Part shown: one piece after another, positions 1-11,085 of the stretch
Layout of the letters: each line of letters opens with the position of its first letter
Numbering within the stretch: the stretch's first letter is position 1
Assembly: GCF_001428485.1 (NCBI RefSeq)
Contig: NZ_LMHS01000001.1
Span: forward strand, 248,404-312,403
Direction: 5' to 3'
Source of the DNA: Microbacterium sp. Root180
GTDB lineage: Bacteria > Actinomycetota > Actinomycetes > Actinomycetales > Microbacteriaceae
DNA length: 64,000 nt
The notes under the pieces: model-generated
What the model saw: the letters and a program-made list of their open reading frames with translations, nothing else
Databases searched by the model: none
What the model was told of the DNA's origin: nothing
Made by a program: the position numbers and the translations under genes

Positions 1-5
1 GCAAC

Positions 6-1292
6 ATGAGCGTCTTCACCCGCTCGCGCAAGTCCGCCCTCGCAGGCGTCGTTGCGCTCGCCGGCGCCAGTGCCCTCGTCCTCGCCGGCTGCGCCGGCGG
101 AGGATCGGGCGGCGAGACCAGCGCACCTCCCACCGAGGAGCGCGACCTCACCCTCAAGATCGGCACGATCCTGCCGCAGACCGGCAACCTGTCGTTCCTC
201 GGACCGCCCGAGGAGGCCGGTGTCGGCCTCGCCGCACAGCACGTCAACGACTCGGCGGCCGACACGGGCCTCACGATCGACGACATCGTCTGGGGCGACT
301 CGGGTGACACCGACAACAAGGCGTACGCGACGACCATCCAGACCCTGATCTCCGAGGGTGTCACGGCTGCCATCGGCGCCGCGTCCTCCGGTGTGACGAA
401 GCTGTTCCTCGATGACGCCGTCGCCGCGGGCATCATCGTGTTCTCGCCGGCCAACACGTCGCTCGACTTCACGTCGTGGGACGACGACGGCCTGTACTGG
501 CGCACCGCCCCGTCCGACACCCTCCAGGGCGAGGTCCTCGGCAACCTGGTCGCCGAAGACGGACACGAGAATGTCGCGGTCCTGTACCTCAACGACTCGT
601 ACGGCACCGGCCTCAACGAGGTCTTCCAGGAGACCTTCACGGGCGCCGGCGGCACGATCGTCGAGGAGCAGTCCTACAACACGGGCGACACCTCGTTCGA
701 CGCGCAGATCAGCGCGCTGATGGCCTCGAACCCCGACGCCATCGTGCTCATCACGTTCGATGAGATCTACACGATCGGACCGGCGCTGCTGGCCGCGGGC
801 TACCCCGCCGACCAGCTGTACCTCGTCGACGGCAACCTGAAGAACTTCGGCGCCGACGAGAAGTGGCCCGCTGGTTCGAGCATGGAAGGCGCCAAGGGCA
901 CCACGCCCGCCGGCCCGCTCGAGGCCGACTCCGGCTTCCAGGACGAGCTCAACGAGTGGTGGACCGGCGAGGGCAACTCCGAGCTGACCGACTTCTCGTA
1001 CGCCAACGAGTCCTACGACGCGGTCATCCTGCTCGCGCTCGCTTCGCTCGCGGCCAACTCGACCGACGCGGCCGACGTGGCCGGCAAGCTGCAGGAAGTC
1101 TCCGGCGGCTCGGGCGAGGGTGAGAAGTGCGACACGTACGCGGACTGCGCCGACATCATCCTCGGTGGCGGCGTCGCTGACTACGACGGTCACTCGGGCC
1201 CGGTCACGTTCGACGAGAACGGCGACCCGACGGAGGCCACCATCGGTGTCTTCGTCTACGGACCCGACAACATGAACACGCGCGTCAGCTGA
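6..1292 (+). CDS. Branched-chain amino-acid-type ABC transporter substrate-binding lipoprotein
   Basis: This 428-residue protein has a lipoprotein signal: a basic N-terminus, a hydrophobic stretch and a lipobox ending LAGC at Cys29, followed by a Gly/Ser linker. The rest is a type I periplasmic-binding (Leu/Ile/Val-binding) fold, with a KIGTILPQTGNLSFLGPPE-like opening that is typical of LivJ/LivK proteins. It should capture an amino acid or related small ligand outside the membrane and hand it to a LivHM permease. Genes for exactly such a transporter (livHMGF) lie just downstream on the opposite strand, so the pair probably works together although convergently transcribed. The ATG at base 6 is so near the window edge that the ribosome-binding site cannot be judged. 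Ligand specificity is not readable from sequence. Confidence 0.93.
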   Translation: MSVFTRSRKSALAGVVALAGASALVLAGCAGGGSGGETSAPPTEERDLTLKIGTILPQTGNLSFLGPPEEAGVGLAAQHVNDSAADTGLTIDDIVWGDSGDTDNKAYATTIQTLISEGVTAAIGAASSGVTKLFLDDAVAAGIIVFSPANTSLDFTSWDDDGLYWRTAPSDTLQGEVLGNLVAEDGHENVAVLYLNDSYGTGLNEVFQETFTGAGGTIVEEQSYNTGDTSFDAQISALMASNPDAIVLITFDEIYTIGPALLAAGYPADQLYLVDGNLKNFGADEKWPAGSSMEGAKGTTPAGPLEADSGFQDELNEWWTGEGNSELTDFSYANESYDAVILLALASLAANSTDAADVAGKLQEVSGGSGEGEKCDTYADCADIILGGGVADYDGHSGPVTFDENGDPTEATIGVFVYGPDNMNTRVS

Positions 1293-1306
1293 TCTGATTC
1301 GCAAGG

Positions 1307-1336
1307 AAGGGCCCCGGAGCGATCCGGGGCCCTTTC
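1307..1336 (+). terminator. Rho-independent terminator after the binding-protein gene
   Basis: A perfect 12-bp stem (1307-1318 with 1323-1334) closes on a GCGA tetraloop and runs into a short T tract. It sits 14 bases after the stop codon. This is the clearest intrinsic terminator in the window. Confidence 0.85.
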
Positions 1337-1353
1337 CATGTGTCCGCGGTCGC

Positions 1354-1599
1354 CTATGTCGCGGTGAGCCCGGCGCGCCAGCGCGCGTGCTCGCGCGCGA
1401 AGAGCACGGCGAGGATCCCCCAGACGCCGACGTCGTCGGCGAGTCCGAGCGGGCCGAAGAACAGCTCCGGGATCAGGTCGATCGGTGCCACGGCGTAGAC
1501 GATCGCCGCGGCCCCCGCGACCCAGGTCGTCGGCGCCAGCCGATGCTCGCGGTCCTTGACCGCCCTCACGAAGCTCCACATGGCTTCAGTGTGCGCCAT
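1354..1599 (-). CDS. DUF1232 (YkvA-like) small membrane protein
   Basis: This 81-residue protein contains the DUF1232 core: a hydrophobic stretch followed by YAVAPIDLIPELFFGPLG and LADDVGV, the family's hallmark P-x-D-L-I-P...DD pattern. It is probably a one- or two-pass membrane protein, and the family has no assigned biochemical role. The frame stays open upstream to 1674, but that extension would run through the 19-bp hairpin at 1648-1689, so the ATG at 1599 is preferred. It lies between the binding-protein gene and the convergent liv operon with no sign of shared function. Confidence 0.75.
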   Translation of the reverse strand: MAHTEAMWSFVRAVKDREHRLAPTTWVAGAAAIVYAVAPIDLIPELFFGPLGLADDVGVWGILAVLFAREHARWRAGLTAT

Positions 1600-1647
1600 C
1601 GCGGCCCAGATCAGCCGCGGGTTCGCGCTGAGCGAAAGCCGGTGAAC

Positions 1648-1689
1648 GAAAGAGGAGAGCGGATGCCGCAGCATCCGCTCTCCTCTTTC
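1648..1689. terminator. Bidirectional terminator hairpin after livF
   Basis: A perfect 19-bp inverted repeat (1648-1666 with 1671-1689) closes on a 4-nt loop, with CTCTTTC on one flank and its complement on the other. It lies 12 bases past the livF stop codon, so it most likely ends the liv operon. Confidence 0.8.
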
Positions 1690-1700
1690 CTGTCGCGTGA

Positions 1701-2552
1701 TCAGTTGGTCTCGGAGCCGAGCGAGCCCAGGTAGAGGCCGATGACCTTCGGATCGTTGAGCAGGTCGCGGCCGCTGCCGTGGTACGCGTCGCGCCCCTGG
1801 TCGAGCACGTAGCCGCGATCGCAGATCTGCAGGCAGCGACGGGCGTTCTGCTCGACCATGATCGTCGTGACGCCGGCCTTGTTGATGTCGGAGACGCGGA
1901 TGAACGCGTCGTCCTGACGGACGGGCGACAGGCCGGCCGACGGCTCGTCGAGGAGCAGCACGGCCGGGTCCATCATGAGCGCCCGCGACATCGCCACCAT
2001 CTGGCGCTCACCGCCCGAGAGCGAGCCCGCGCGCTGCTTGAGGCGCTTGCCCAGCTCGGCGAAGATGCTCGTCACGAAGTCGAGGCGCTCGGCGTACTGC
2101 TTGGGAGCCTGGTAGAGGCCCATCTGCAGGTTCTCCTCGATGGTGAGCGAGGGGAACACGTTGTTCGTCTGCGGGACGAACCCGACGCCTTTGCTGACGA
2201 GCTTGTCGGACTTGAGTCCGATGACGCTGTCGCCGTTGACGTTGATCTCGCCGGAGCGCACCTTCACCATGCCGAAGATCGACTTCAGCAGCGTGGACTT
2301 CCCGGCGCCGTTGGGCCCGATGATGCCGATCAGCTCGCCCTTGTGTGCGACCAGGTTGGCGCCGTTGATGATGTTGATGCCCGGAAGGTAACCGGCGTAG
2401 AGGTCATTGACCTCGACGACGACCTCGTCGGTCCTCATCCCCTCCACGCGAGCGGCGTCGGCGGCGGGAACGGCGGAACCGGGCGTGCGGGCGCTGCCCG
2501 ACGGCGCACCCGCGTCCGCCGGAACGGCCGCGGCGTTCGAAGCGTCGGTCAC
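1701..2552 (-). CDS. livF: LivF-type ABC transporter ATP-binding protein
   Basis: This ATPase of a branched-chain amino-acid-type importer has 283 residues. About 45 residues of low-complexity Ala/Pro/Ser sequence precede the nucleotide-binding domain, which holds Walker A GPNGAGKST, signature LSGGERQM and Walker B VLLLDEPSAGLSP, where the last part is the LivF subgroup signature. The start is a GTG overlapping the livG stop (GTGA), which implies translational coupling. It is the last gene of livHMGF and is followed by a strong terminator. The extended N-terminal tail is longer than in well-studied LivF proteins; a shorter form starting near residue 39 (MRTDEVVVEV) is possible. Confidence 0.92.
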   Translation of the reverse strand: MTDASNAAAVPADAGAPSGSARTPGSAVPAADAARVEGMRTDEVVVEVNDLYAGYLPGINIINGANLVAHKGELIGIIGPNGAGKSTLLKSIFGMVKVRSGEINVNGDSVIGLKSDKLVSKGVGFVPQTNNVFPSLTIEENLQMGLYQAPKQYAERLDFVTSIFAELGKRLKQRAGSLSGGERQMVAMSRALMMDPAVLLLDEPSAGLSPVRQDDAFIRVSDINKAGVTTIMVEQNARRCLQICDRGYVLDQGRDAYHGSGRDLLNDPKVIGLYLGSLGSETN

Positions 2553-3595
2553 TTGTTCTCCTCCTCGGCCTCGGCGATCGCAGCCTCTTCGGCCTCTTTG
2601 ATCTCCTCCAGCAGTTCGACGGCGGCGGTGTCGAGCTCGCCCGCCACGCGGCCGGTCACCACGCCGAGGTCGACGTCCTGGTGACTGCCGAGATAGGCGT
2701 CGATCACGGCCTTGTCCTGCATCACCGTCTCGGGCGGACCCTCTGCGACGACGCGACCCTCGGCCATCACGACCACCCAGTCAGCGATGTGGCGGACCAT
2801 GTGCATGTCGTGCTCGACGAAGAGCACGGTCATCCCGAGGTCCTTCAGATCGAGGATGTGGTCGAGGAGCGACTCGGTGAGAGCCGGGTTCACACCGGCC
2901 ATGGGCTCGTCGAGCATGACGAGGGTCGGGTCGCTCATGAGGGCACGGGCCATCTCGAGCAGCTTGCGCTGCCCACCCGAGAGCGAGGCGGCGTAGTCGT
3001 CGGCCTTCGCGTCGAGCTTGAACCGCGCGAGCAGGTCCATGGCCTTGTCTTCGTTCGCGTCGTCCTGCTTGCGCCACACGGCCGGGATGATGCTCGACCA
3101 GAGGCGCTCGCCCTTCTGCTGCGTCGCGCCCAGCTTCATGTTCTCGAGAACCGTGAGGAGCGAGAGCGCCTTGGTGAGCTGGAACGTGCGGACCTGGCCC
3201 ATGCGGGCGACCTTGAACGACGGGATCCCCGACAGGTTCTTCCCGTCGAACGACCACGTGCCCGAGTTGGGCTTGTCGAAGCCGCACAGCAGGTTGAACA
3301 GCGTCGTCTTCCCCGCGCCGTTCGGGCCGATGAGGGCCGTGATCGCGCCGCGGGGAATCTCGAGGTGCTCCACATCGACGGCCGTGAGGCCGCCGAAACG
3401 CCGCGTGATGTTGTCGATCACCATGATCGGGTCGTTCTTGGCGACGCCGGGTACGGAATCACCCTTCGCGAGCCCGGTCGTCTTGGGGCGTCGGATGCTG
3501 CCGGTCGCGGTCGTGACCGCGCCGGTGGGCGTCGAGCCGGCTGCCGGCGGCGTTGCGCCGCCGGCCCCGGGCTCGGGAGTGCTGTTACTTGACAA
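2549..3595 (-). CDS. livG: LivG-type ABC transporter ATP-binding protein
   Basis: This is the second ATPase of the importer, 348 residues long. Walker A is GPNGAGKTT, the signature is LSGGQRKLLEMARAL, and Walker B is VMLDEPMAGVNP, a LivG hallmark. A Pro/Ala/Gly-rich leader of roughly 55 residues precedes the domain, and a Glu/Ala-rich acidic tail of about 40 residues follows it; both are extra to the usual 250-260-residue LivG. The start is a TTG at 3595 with a GGGAG Shine-Dalgarno seven bases upstream, so it overlaps livM by 11 bases. It should pair with LivF beneath the LivHM channel. Confidence 0.92.
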   Translation of the reverse strand: MSSNSTPEPGAGGATPPAAGSTPTGAVTTATGSIRRPKTTGLAKGDSVPGVAKNDPIMVIDNITRRFGGLTAVDVEHLEIPRGAITALIGPNGAGKTTLFNLLCGFDKPNSGTWSFDGKNLSGIPSFKVARMGQVRTFQLTKALSLLTVLENMKLGATQQKGERLWSSIIPAVWRKQDDANEDKAMDLLARFKLDAKADDYAASLSGGQRKLLEMARALMSDPTLVMLDEPMAGVNPALTESLLDHILDLKDLGMTVLFVEHDMHMVRHIADWVVVMAEGRVVAEGPPETVMQDKAVIDAYLGSHQDVDLGVVTGRVAGELDTAAVELLEEIKEAEEAAIAEAEEENK

Positions 3596-4562
3596 AGGTC
3601 AGCTCCCTCTTGTTGCCGAAGATGCCCTGCGGGCGGAAGATCACGATCAGCATGAGCGCGACACCCACGAGGATGAAGCGGAGCGTGCCCGCCTGCACGG
3701 ACGAGATGGGCAGGACGCCCGAGTTCGCCAGCGCCGGGAGGACGTTTCCGAGGAAGCCCATGATCACCCAGAAGATCACCGAGCCGACGACGGGACCGAA
3801 CACGGTCGCCGCACCGCCGAGCAGCAGGATCGTCCAGATGAAGAACGTGAGCGAGGTCGTATAGGTGGCGGGCACCACGGCCGACGGGAGCGCGAAGACC
3901 ACGCCGCCCAGCGCACCGAAGACGCCACCGATGATCAGCGCCTGCATCTTGTAGGCGAAGACGTTCTTGCCGAGCGAGCGCACGGCGTCCTCGTCCTCGC
4001 GGATGCCCTTGAGCACGCGACCCCACGGGCTGCGCATGAGCGCCCACACGAGGTAGACCGCGATCGCCAGCAGGATGATGCCGAACACGCGCACCCACAG
4101 CTGGTCGGCCGTCCACGTCCACGGGCCGAAGCCGTACGTCCCCTCCGGGAATGGATTGGCTGCCCGGAATCCCGCGTGGTATCCGCCCAGACCGTCCGCC
4201 GAGTTCGTCCACTCGTCGAACAGCTGCGTCGTCAGCGCCAGGCGGATGATCTCGGCCGCCGCGATGGTGACGATGGCGAGATAGTCGGCGCGCAGACGCA
4301 GTGTCGGGATACCGAGGATGATCGCGAAGACCACAGAGGCGAGGCATCCGACGATGATGCCCACCCACCACGGCCACCCGAAGGTGAGGATCGAGATCGC
4401 GTAGCCGTAGGCGCCGAGCGCCATGAAGCCCGCCATACCGAAGTTGAGCAGGCCCGCGTAGCCGAAGTGCACCGCGAGACCGGTCGCCGCAAGGGCGTAC
4501 GCGATCGTCTCGGGACTGAACAGCCAGTAAGCCGTGTTGTTGAGAATCTGTCCCCAATCCAT
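3585..4562 (-). CDS. livM: LivM-type branched-chain amino-acid ABC transporter permease
   Basis: This 325-residue multi-pass membrane protein has the LivM pattern: alternating hydrophobic helices, a central GIPTLRLRADYLAIVT-like coupling segment and the C-terminal GIFGNKRE motif after the last helix. It forms the translocation pore with LivH. The start is ATG at 4562, three bases after the livH stop, and the gene runs into livG with an 11-base overlap. This fits a single livHMGF transcript. Confidence 0.92.
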   Translation of the reverse strand: MDWGQILNNTAYWLFSPETIAYALAATGLAVHFGYAGLLNFGMAGFMALGAYGYAISILTFGWPWWVGIIVGCLASVVFAIILGIPTLRLRADYLAIVTIAAAEIIRLALTTQLFDEWTNSADGLGGYHAGFRAANPFPEGTYGFGPWTWTADQLWVRVFGIILLAIAVYLVWALMRSPWGRVLKGIREDEDAVRSLGKNVFAYKMQALIIGGVFGALGGVVFALPSAVVPATYTTSLTFFIWTILLLGGAATVFGPVVGSVIFWVIMGFLGNVLPALANSGVLPISSVQAGTLRFILVGVALMLIVIFRPQGIFGNKRELTFVK

Positions 4563-4565
4563 GGC

Positions 4566-7734
<3,169 letters not shown>

Positions 7735-7768
7735 TCCGGGAGCGGATGCCGGTCGTTACTCTGTGCTC

Positions 7769-8392
7769 ATGATCCGGCAGCGCACGCACCCGGCCGCGAC
7801 CCTGCGCACGACGCGCCTCGAGGCGTTCACCGACGGCGTCTTCGCGATCGCGGCGACCCTGCTCGTCCTCGACCTGACCACCCACGACTTGGGTTCTGTG
7901 TCGACCGACGTCCAGATGTGGTCCGCACTCGGCGACATGGGGTATCTCTTCGTCAACTTCGCGCTGAGCTTCGTCTTGCTGTGCCTGCTGTGGATGGTGC
8001 ACGTGCAGCAGTTCGAGCACGTCGCCCGTGTCGACTCGACGATGGTCTGGCTCAACAACGGCCGTCTGCTGTTCGTCGTCCTCGTGCCGTTCGCCACCAA
8101 CCTCACGACCGAGTATTCGGAGTTCGTGGCCGCGCGGCTGGCGATGCCGGTCACCTTCTTCCTCGCCATCCTGTTCAGCTGGCTGCAGTGGCAATGGGCG
8201 GTGCGCAAGCGCGACGTCATGCTGCCCGATCTGACAGCCGCCGATGCCGCGGCCTACGGTCGCTCATCGCTCAGCGCGCTGATCATCGCCGCGACCGTGG
8301 TGGTGCTCGCGCCGTGGATCGGCTCCGCCGCGTTCCTGCTGTTCCTGCTGGACGGCGTGCTCACCCGCGTGCTCCACGGCCGGGGCGACTGA
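7769..8392 (+). CDS. TMEM175/DUF1211-family membrane protein (putative potassium channel)
   Basis: This 207-residue protein has six likely membrane helices. Helix 1 carries RLEAFTDGVFAIAATLLVLD, matching the R-x(3)-F-[ST]-D-G-V-x-A-I filter signature of the TMEM175 family (DUF1211). Bacterial members are potassium-permeable tetrameric channels; function here is inferred from family membership. ATG 7769 is chosen, and a GTG six bases upstream is an alternative. It follows guaB closely and is convergent with the MFS gene. Confidence 0.85.
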   Translation: MIRQRTHPAATLRTTRLEAFTDGVFAIAATLLVLDLTTHDLGSVSTDVQMWSALGDMGYLFVNFALSFVLLCLLWMVHVQQFEHVARVDSTMVWLNNGRLLFVVLVPFATNLTTEYSEFVAARLAMPVTFFLAILFSWLQWQWAVRKRDVMLPDLTAADAAAYGRSSLSALIIAATVVVLAPWIGSAAFLLFLLDGVLTRVLHGRGD

Positions 8393-8410
8393 CCGGGGGG
8401 CACGCGCGAA

Positions 8411-8440
8411 GGCGGCGGTCGCGGATGCCGCGCCGCCGCC
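8411..8440. terminator. GC-rich hairpin between convergent genes
   Basis: A 13-bp stem with one bulged base (8411-8424 with 8428-8440, ATG loop) fills the 60-base gap between two converging genes. It lacks a clear T tract, so terminator function is probable rather than certain. Confidence 0.5.
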
Positions 8441-8452
8441 CCTCACGTCGGT

Positions 8453-9922
8453 TCAGCCGATCGGCTGCAGCTCGGCCTCGGGTTCGGCGGCGGCGGCGAC
8501 CGCGGCATCCGTCTGCGTCTCCGACCGCCCCGCCGGAAGCAGCAGCGCCACGAACGTCGCCGCCAGCAGCACGGCTGCGCCGGTGAAGACCGCCGGTCGT
8601 GCCGCGTCCACGTAGAGGTCGGCGGTGAGCGCTCCGCCGGCTCCGACGAAGATCGCCGTCATGACGGCCGTGCCCAGGGCGACGCCCAGTTCGCGAACGG
8701 TCGAGTTCACGCCGGACGCCTTCGCGTGGTCGATGAGTCCGAGGGTCGCCAGCAGCGCCGTCGCCGATGGGGCGAACACGAGGGCCATGCCGATCCCCGC
8801 CATCAGGAAGGGTGCGATCAGGCTCGGGTACGGCGTGTCGGGTGTCATGATCGCGGCGATCCAGCCGAGCGCGACGGCCTGCAGTGCGAGTCCTGTGACC
8901 ATGAGCGCGCGCGTGCCGACCCGCGGCGCGATCATGCCGGCGATCGGCGCCACGAACATCGGCGCGAGGGTCCAGGGGGTCGTCTGCAGCGCGGCCTCGA
9001 AGGGCGTCGAGCCCTGAACGACCTGCAGGTACTGGATGAGGATGAACACCGAGCCGAACGTGCCGAAGCTGAACGCGAAGCCGATCACGTTCGTGACAGA
9101 GAACGAGCGGTCGCGGAACAGCCGCAGCGGCACGAGCGGCGCGGCCGTGCGGGCCTGCCAGAGCACGAACGCGACCACGAACAGCGCGCCGACGATCAGC
9201 TCGGCGATCACGCCGGCCGAGCCCCAGCCGTCGTCGTTGCCGCGCACGATCGCGTGCACGAGCGCCAGCACGCCGGCGGCCGCCAGGATCGCCCCGGGGA
9301 CGTCGATGCGGGCGCGCGCGCCGAAGTCGTTGCGCAGCACGATCAGCGCGAGGGGGATGGCGATGATCGCGACGGGGACGTTGATCCAGAAGATGGCCTG
9401 CCAGTCCCAGCCCTCCATGATCGCGCCGCCGACGAGCGGACCGACCGCGACGCCGAGCCCGGAGATGCCGCCCCAGATGCCGATCGCCAGCGGACGCCGG
9501 GCGGGCGATACCGCGCCGCTGAGGAGCGCCAGCGACAGCGGCATCACGCCGGCGGCGCCGAGGCCCTGGAAGGCGCGCGCGGCGATGAGCTGCTCGGGGT
9601 CGGAGCTGAGCGCGGCGAGCACCGATCCGATGCCGAACACGGCGATGCCGATCACGAAGACGGTACGACGGCCGAAGCGGTCGCCGAGAGCCGACGCGAT
9701 GAGGATCGCACCGGCGAACGCGAGCGTGTAGGCGTTCACGAACCACTGCAGCTCTTCGACCGAGGCGCCCATCTGCGCGTGCAGCACCGGCAGAGCGTTG
9801 GTCATGACGAGGTTGTCGAGCGTGGCCATGAACATCGGGAGCGATGCCGCGGCCACGATGAGGGCGAAGGGCCGGGACCTGCGGCCGGTCTTCGCCGGCG
9901 AGGAAGAGGTGTCGGTGGTCAT
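8453..9922 (-). CDS. DHA2-type (EmrB/QacA-like) MFS drug efflux transporter
   Basis: This 489-residue protein has about 14 membrane helices. Motif A appears as ALGDRFGRRTVFVIG after helix 2, and helix 1 has the MATLDNLVMTNALPVLHAQMG-type sequence of the DHA2 family. Such proteins export hydrophobic or cationic drugs using the proton gradient. It is transcribed divergently from a TetR gene. The intervening DNA holds two matching operator half-palindromes placed on its probable promoter, so local repression by that TetR is very likely. The start is ATG 9922 with GGAG upstream. Confidence 0.93.
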   Translation of the reverse strand: MTTDTSSSPAKTGRRSRPFALIVAAASLPMFMATLDNLVMTNALPVLHAQMGASVEELQWFVNAYTLAFAGAILIASALGDRFGRRTVFVIGIAVFGIGSVLAALSSDPEQLIAARAFQGLGAAGVMPLSLALLSGAVSPARRPLAIGIWGGISGLGVAVGPLVGGAIMEGWDWQAIFWINVPVAIIAIPLALIVLRNDFGARARIDVPGAILAAAGVLALVHAIVRGNDDGWGSAGVIAELIVGALFVVAFVLWQARTAAPLVPLRLFRDRSFSVTNVIGFAFSFGTFGSVFILIQYLQVVQGSTPFEAALQTTPWTLAPMFVAPIAGMIAPRVGTRALMVTGLALQAVALGWIAAIMTPDTPYPSLIAPFLMAGIGMALVFAPSATALLATLGLIDHAKASGVNSTVRELGVALGTAVMTAIFVGAGGALTADLYVDAARPAVFTGAAVLLAATFVALLLPAGRSETQTDAAVAAAAEPEAELQPIG

Positions 9923-9935
9923 CGGAGTCTCCGGT

Positions 9936-9993
9936 AGTAATTGGATGATTACTTGCGAGAGTTAACGTAGTAATCGAATGATTACAAAGTCAA
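9936..9993. promoter_or_regulatory. Twin TetR operators and MFS promoter
   Basis: Two near-identical palindromic sites, GTAATtggatgATTAC (9937-9952) and GTAATcgaatgATTAC (9970-9985), lie 33 bp apart centre to centre, three helical turns on the same face. On the minus strand, a -35 TTGACT (9988-9993) and a -10 TACGTT (9964-9969) are separated by 18 bp. The second operator fills that spacer exactly. On the plus strand, ATTACA (9981-9986) and GATAAC (10004-10009), 17 bp apart, could drive the TetR gene, so binding would also autoregulate it. Confidence 0.75.
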
Positions 9994-10017
9994 GTCATTC
10001 GCTGATAACCTGTGGAG

Positions 10018-10686
10018 ATGACTTCAGCGAGCGTGGACGACAAGGCGGCGGTCGCCCAGACACACGCGGGAAAGCGGCTGTCCTCCGTCGAGCGACGCCG
10101 CCAGATCCTCGTCGCCGCGCTCGCCGTCTTCGGCGCGCGGGGGTACGAAGGAGCCACGACCGACGAGGTCGCGCGCGCCGCGGGCGTCAGCCAGCCCTAT
10201 GTGGTGCGGCTCTTCGGCTCGAAGGAGAACCTGTTCCTCGCGGCGATCGAGGACGCCCTCGCCCGTATGCTCGCGGGCTTCCGCGCGGCCCTCGCCGACA
10301 CCGGCGCCGCACGCGAGCCCGGCATCACGGAGGAGAAGGCCGCCGCCCAGCGGATCGGCCAGGCATATGTCGACCTTCTGGCGGTGCGCGGTCTGCACCA
10401 GACGCTCGCGCACGCCTACCTGCTCGGCAGCCATCCCGTGATCGGGGCGGCCGCGCGCAAGGGCTTCGCGAACGTGTGGCGCTTCTTCCGCGACGAGATG
10501 GGCCTCGATGCGGATGAGGCTCGCGCATTCATGGCCGAGGGGATGCTGATCAGCACGATGATCGGGCTGCGCATCGTCGACGACTACGGATCGGACCCGC
10601 AGATCACCGAACTCTTCCGGTCATGCTTCCCCACCGAGCTGCCCCACATCCTCGAGGTTCTCCCGCGCGGCGCCGACCGCTGGTGA
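10018..10686 (+). CDS. TetR/AcrR-family transcriptional regulator of the adjacent MFS pump
   Basis: This 222-residue repressor has an N-terminal helix-turn-helix (RRRQILVAALAVFGARGYEG, then TTDEVARAAGVSQPYVVRLFGSKENL) and a variable ligand-binding C-terminal half. It is divergent from a DHA2 efflux gene and should control it through the two operators at 9936-9985. The candidate promoter places the transcription start near 10016, so the mRNA may be leaderless from ATG 10018; GTG 10012 is the alternative start. The inducer is unknown. Confidence 0.92.
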   Translation: MTSASVDDKAAVAQTHAGKRLSSVERRRQILVAALAVFGARGYEGATTDEVARAAGVSQPYVVRLFGSKENLFLAAIEDALARMLAGFRAALADTGAAREPGITEEKAAAQRIGQAYVDLLAVRGLHQTLAHAYLLGSHPVIGAAARKGFANVWRFFRDEMGLDADEARAFMAEGMLISTMIGLRIVDDYGSDPQITELFRSCFPTELPHILEVLPRGADRW

Positions 10687-10733
10687 GTCCGCGGACGTTC
10701 CGTGCAGACCGTCCCCGGCGTAGGGTCGGGGGC

Positions 10734-11018
10734 ATGTGCCGGAACATCCACACACTCCACAACTTCGAGCCCGCCGCATCCTCCGACGAGGTCCACGCCG
10801 CGGCGCTCCAGTACGTGCGCAAGATCGCGGGCACGACGAAGCCGTCCAAGGCCAACCAGGAAGCCTTCGACCGCGCGGTGCACGAGATCTCCCACATCAC
10901 GCAGCACCTGCTCGACGATCTCGTCGCCGTGGCGCCGCCGAAGAACCGCGAGACCGAGGCGGCCAAGGCGCGCGAGCGCGCGATCAAGTCCGGCCGCTAC
11001 GCCGCGCCGGCCGCCTGA
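10734..11018 (+). CDS. DUF2277-family small protein
   Basis: This 94-residue protein begins MCRNIHTLHNFEPAAS and continues with the conserved AALQYVRKIAGTTKPSKANQ block, which together identify the DUF2277 family. Members are small cytoplasmic proteins of unknown function; the invariant Cys2-Arg3-Asn4-Ile5 start may be functional. The preceding frame is open, but the family always begins at this Met, so ATG 10734 is firm. No functional link to its neighbours is apparent. Confidence 0.88.
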   Translation: MCRNIHTLHNFEPAASSDEVHAAALQYVRKIAGTTKPSKANQEAFDRAVHEISHITQHLLDDLVAVAPPKNRETEAAKARERAIKSGRYAAPAA

Positions 11019-11085
11019 GCCGCTGAGGTAGTCTGGTCGGCTCCCCTCCGGCGCCGGTGCCGCGCGGAGCAGACAGGGAAAGACC

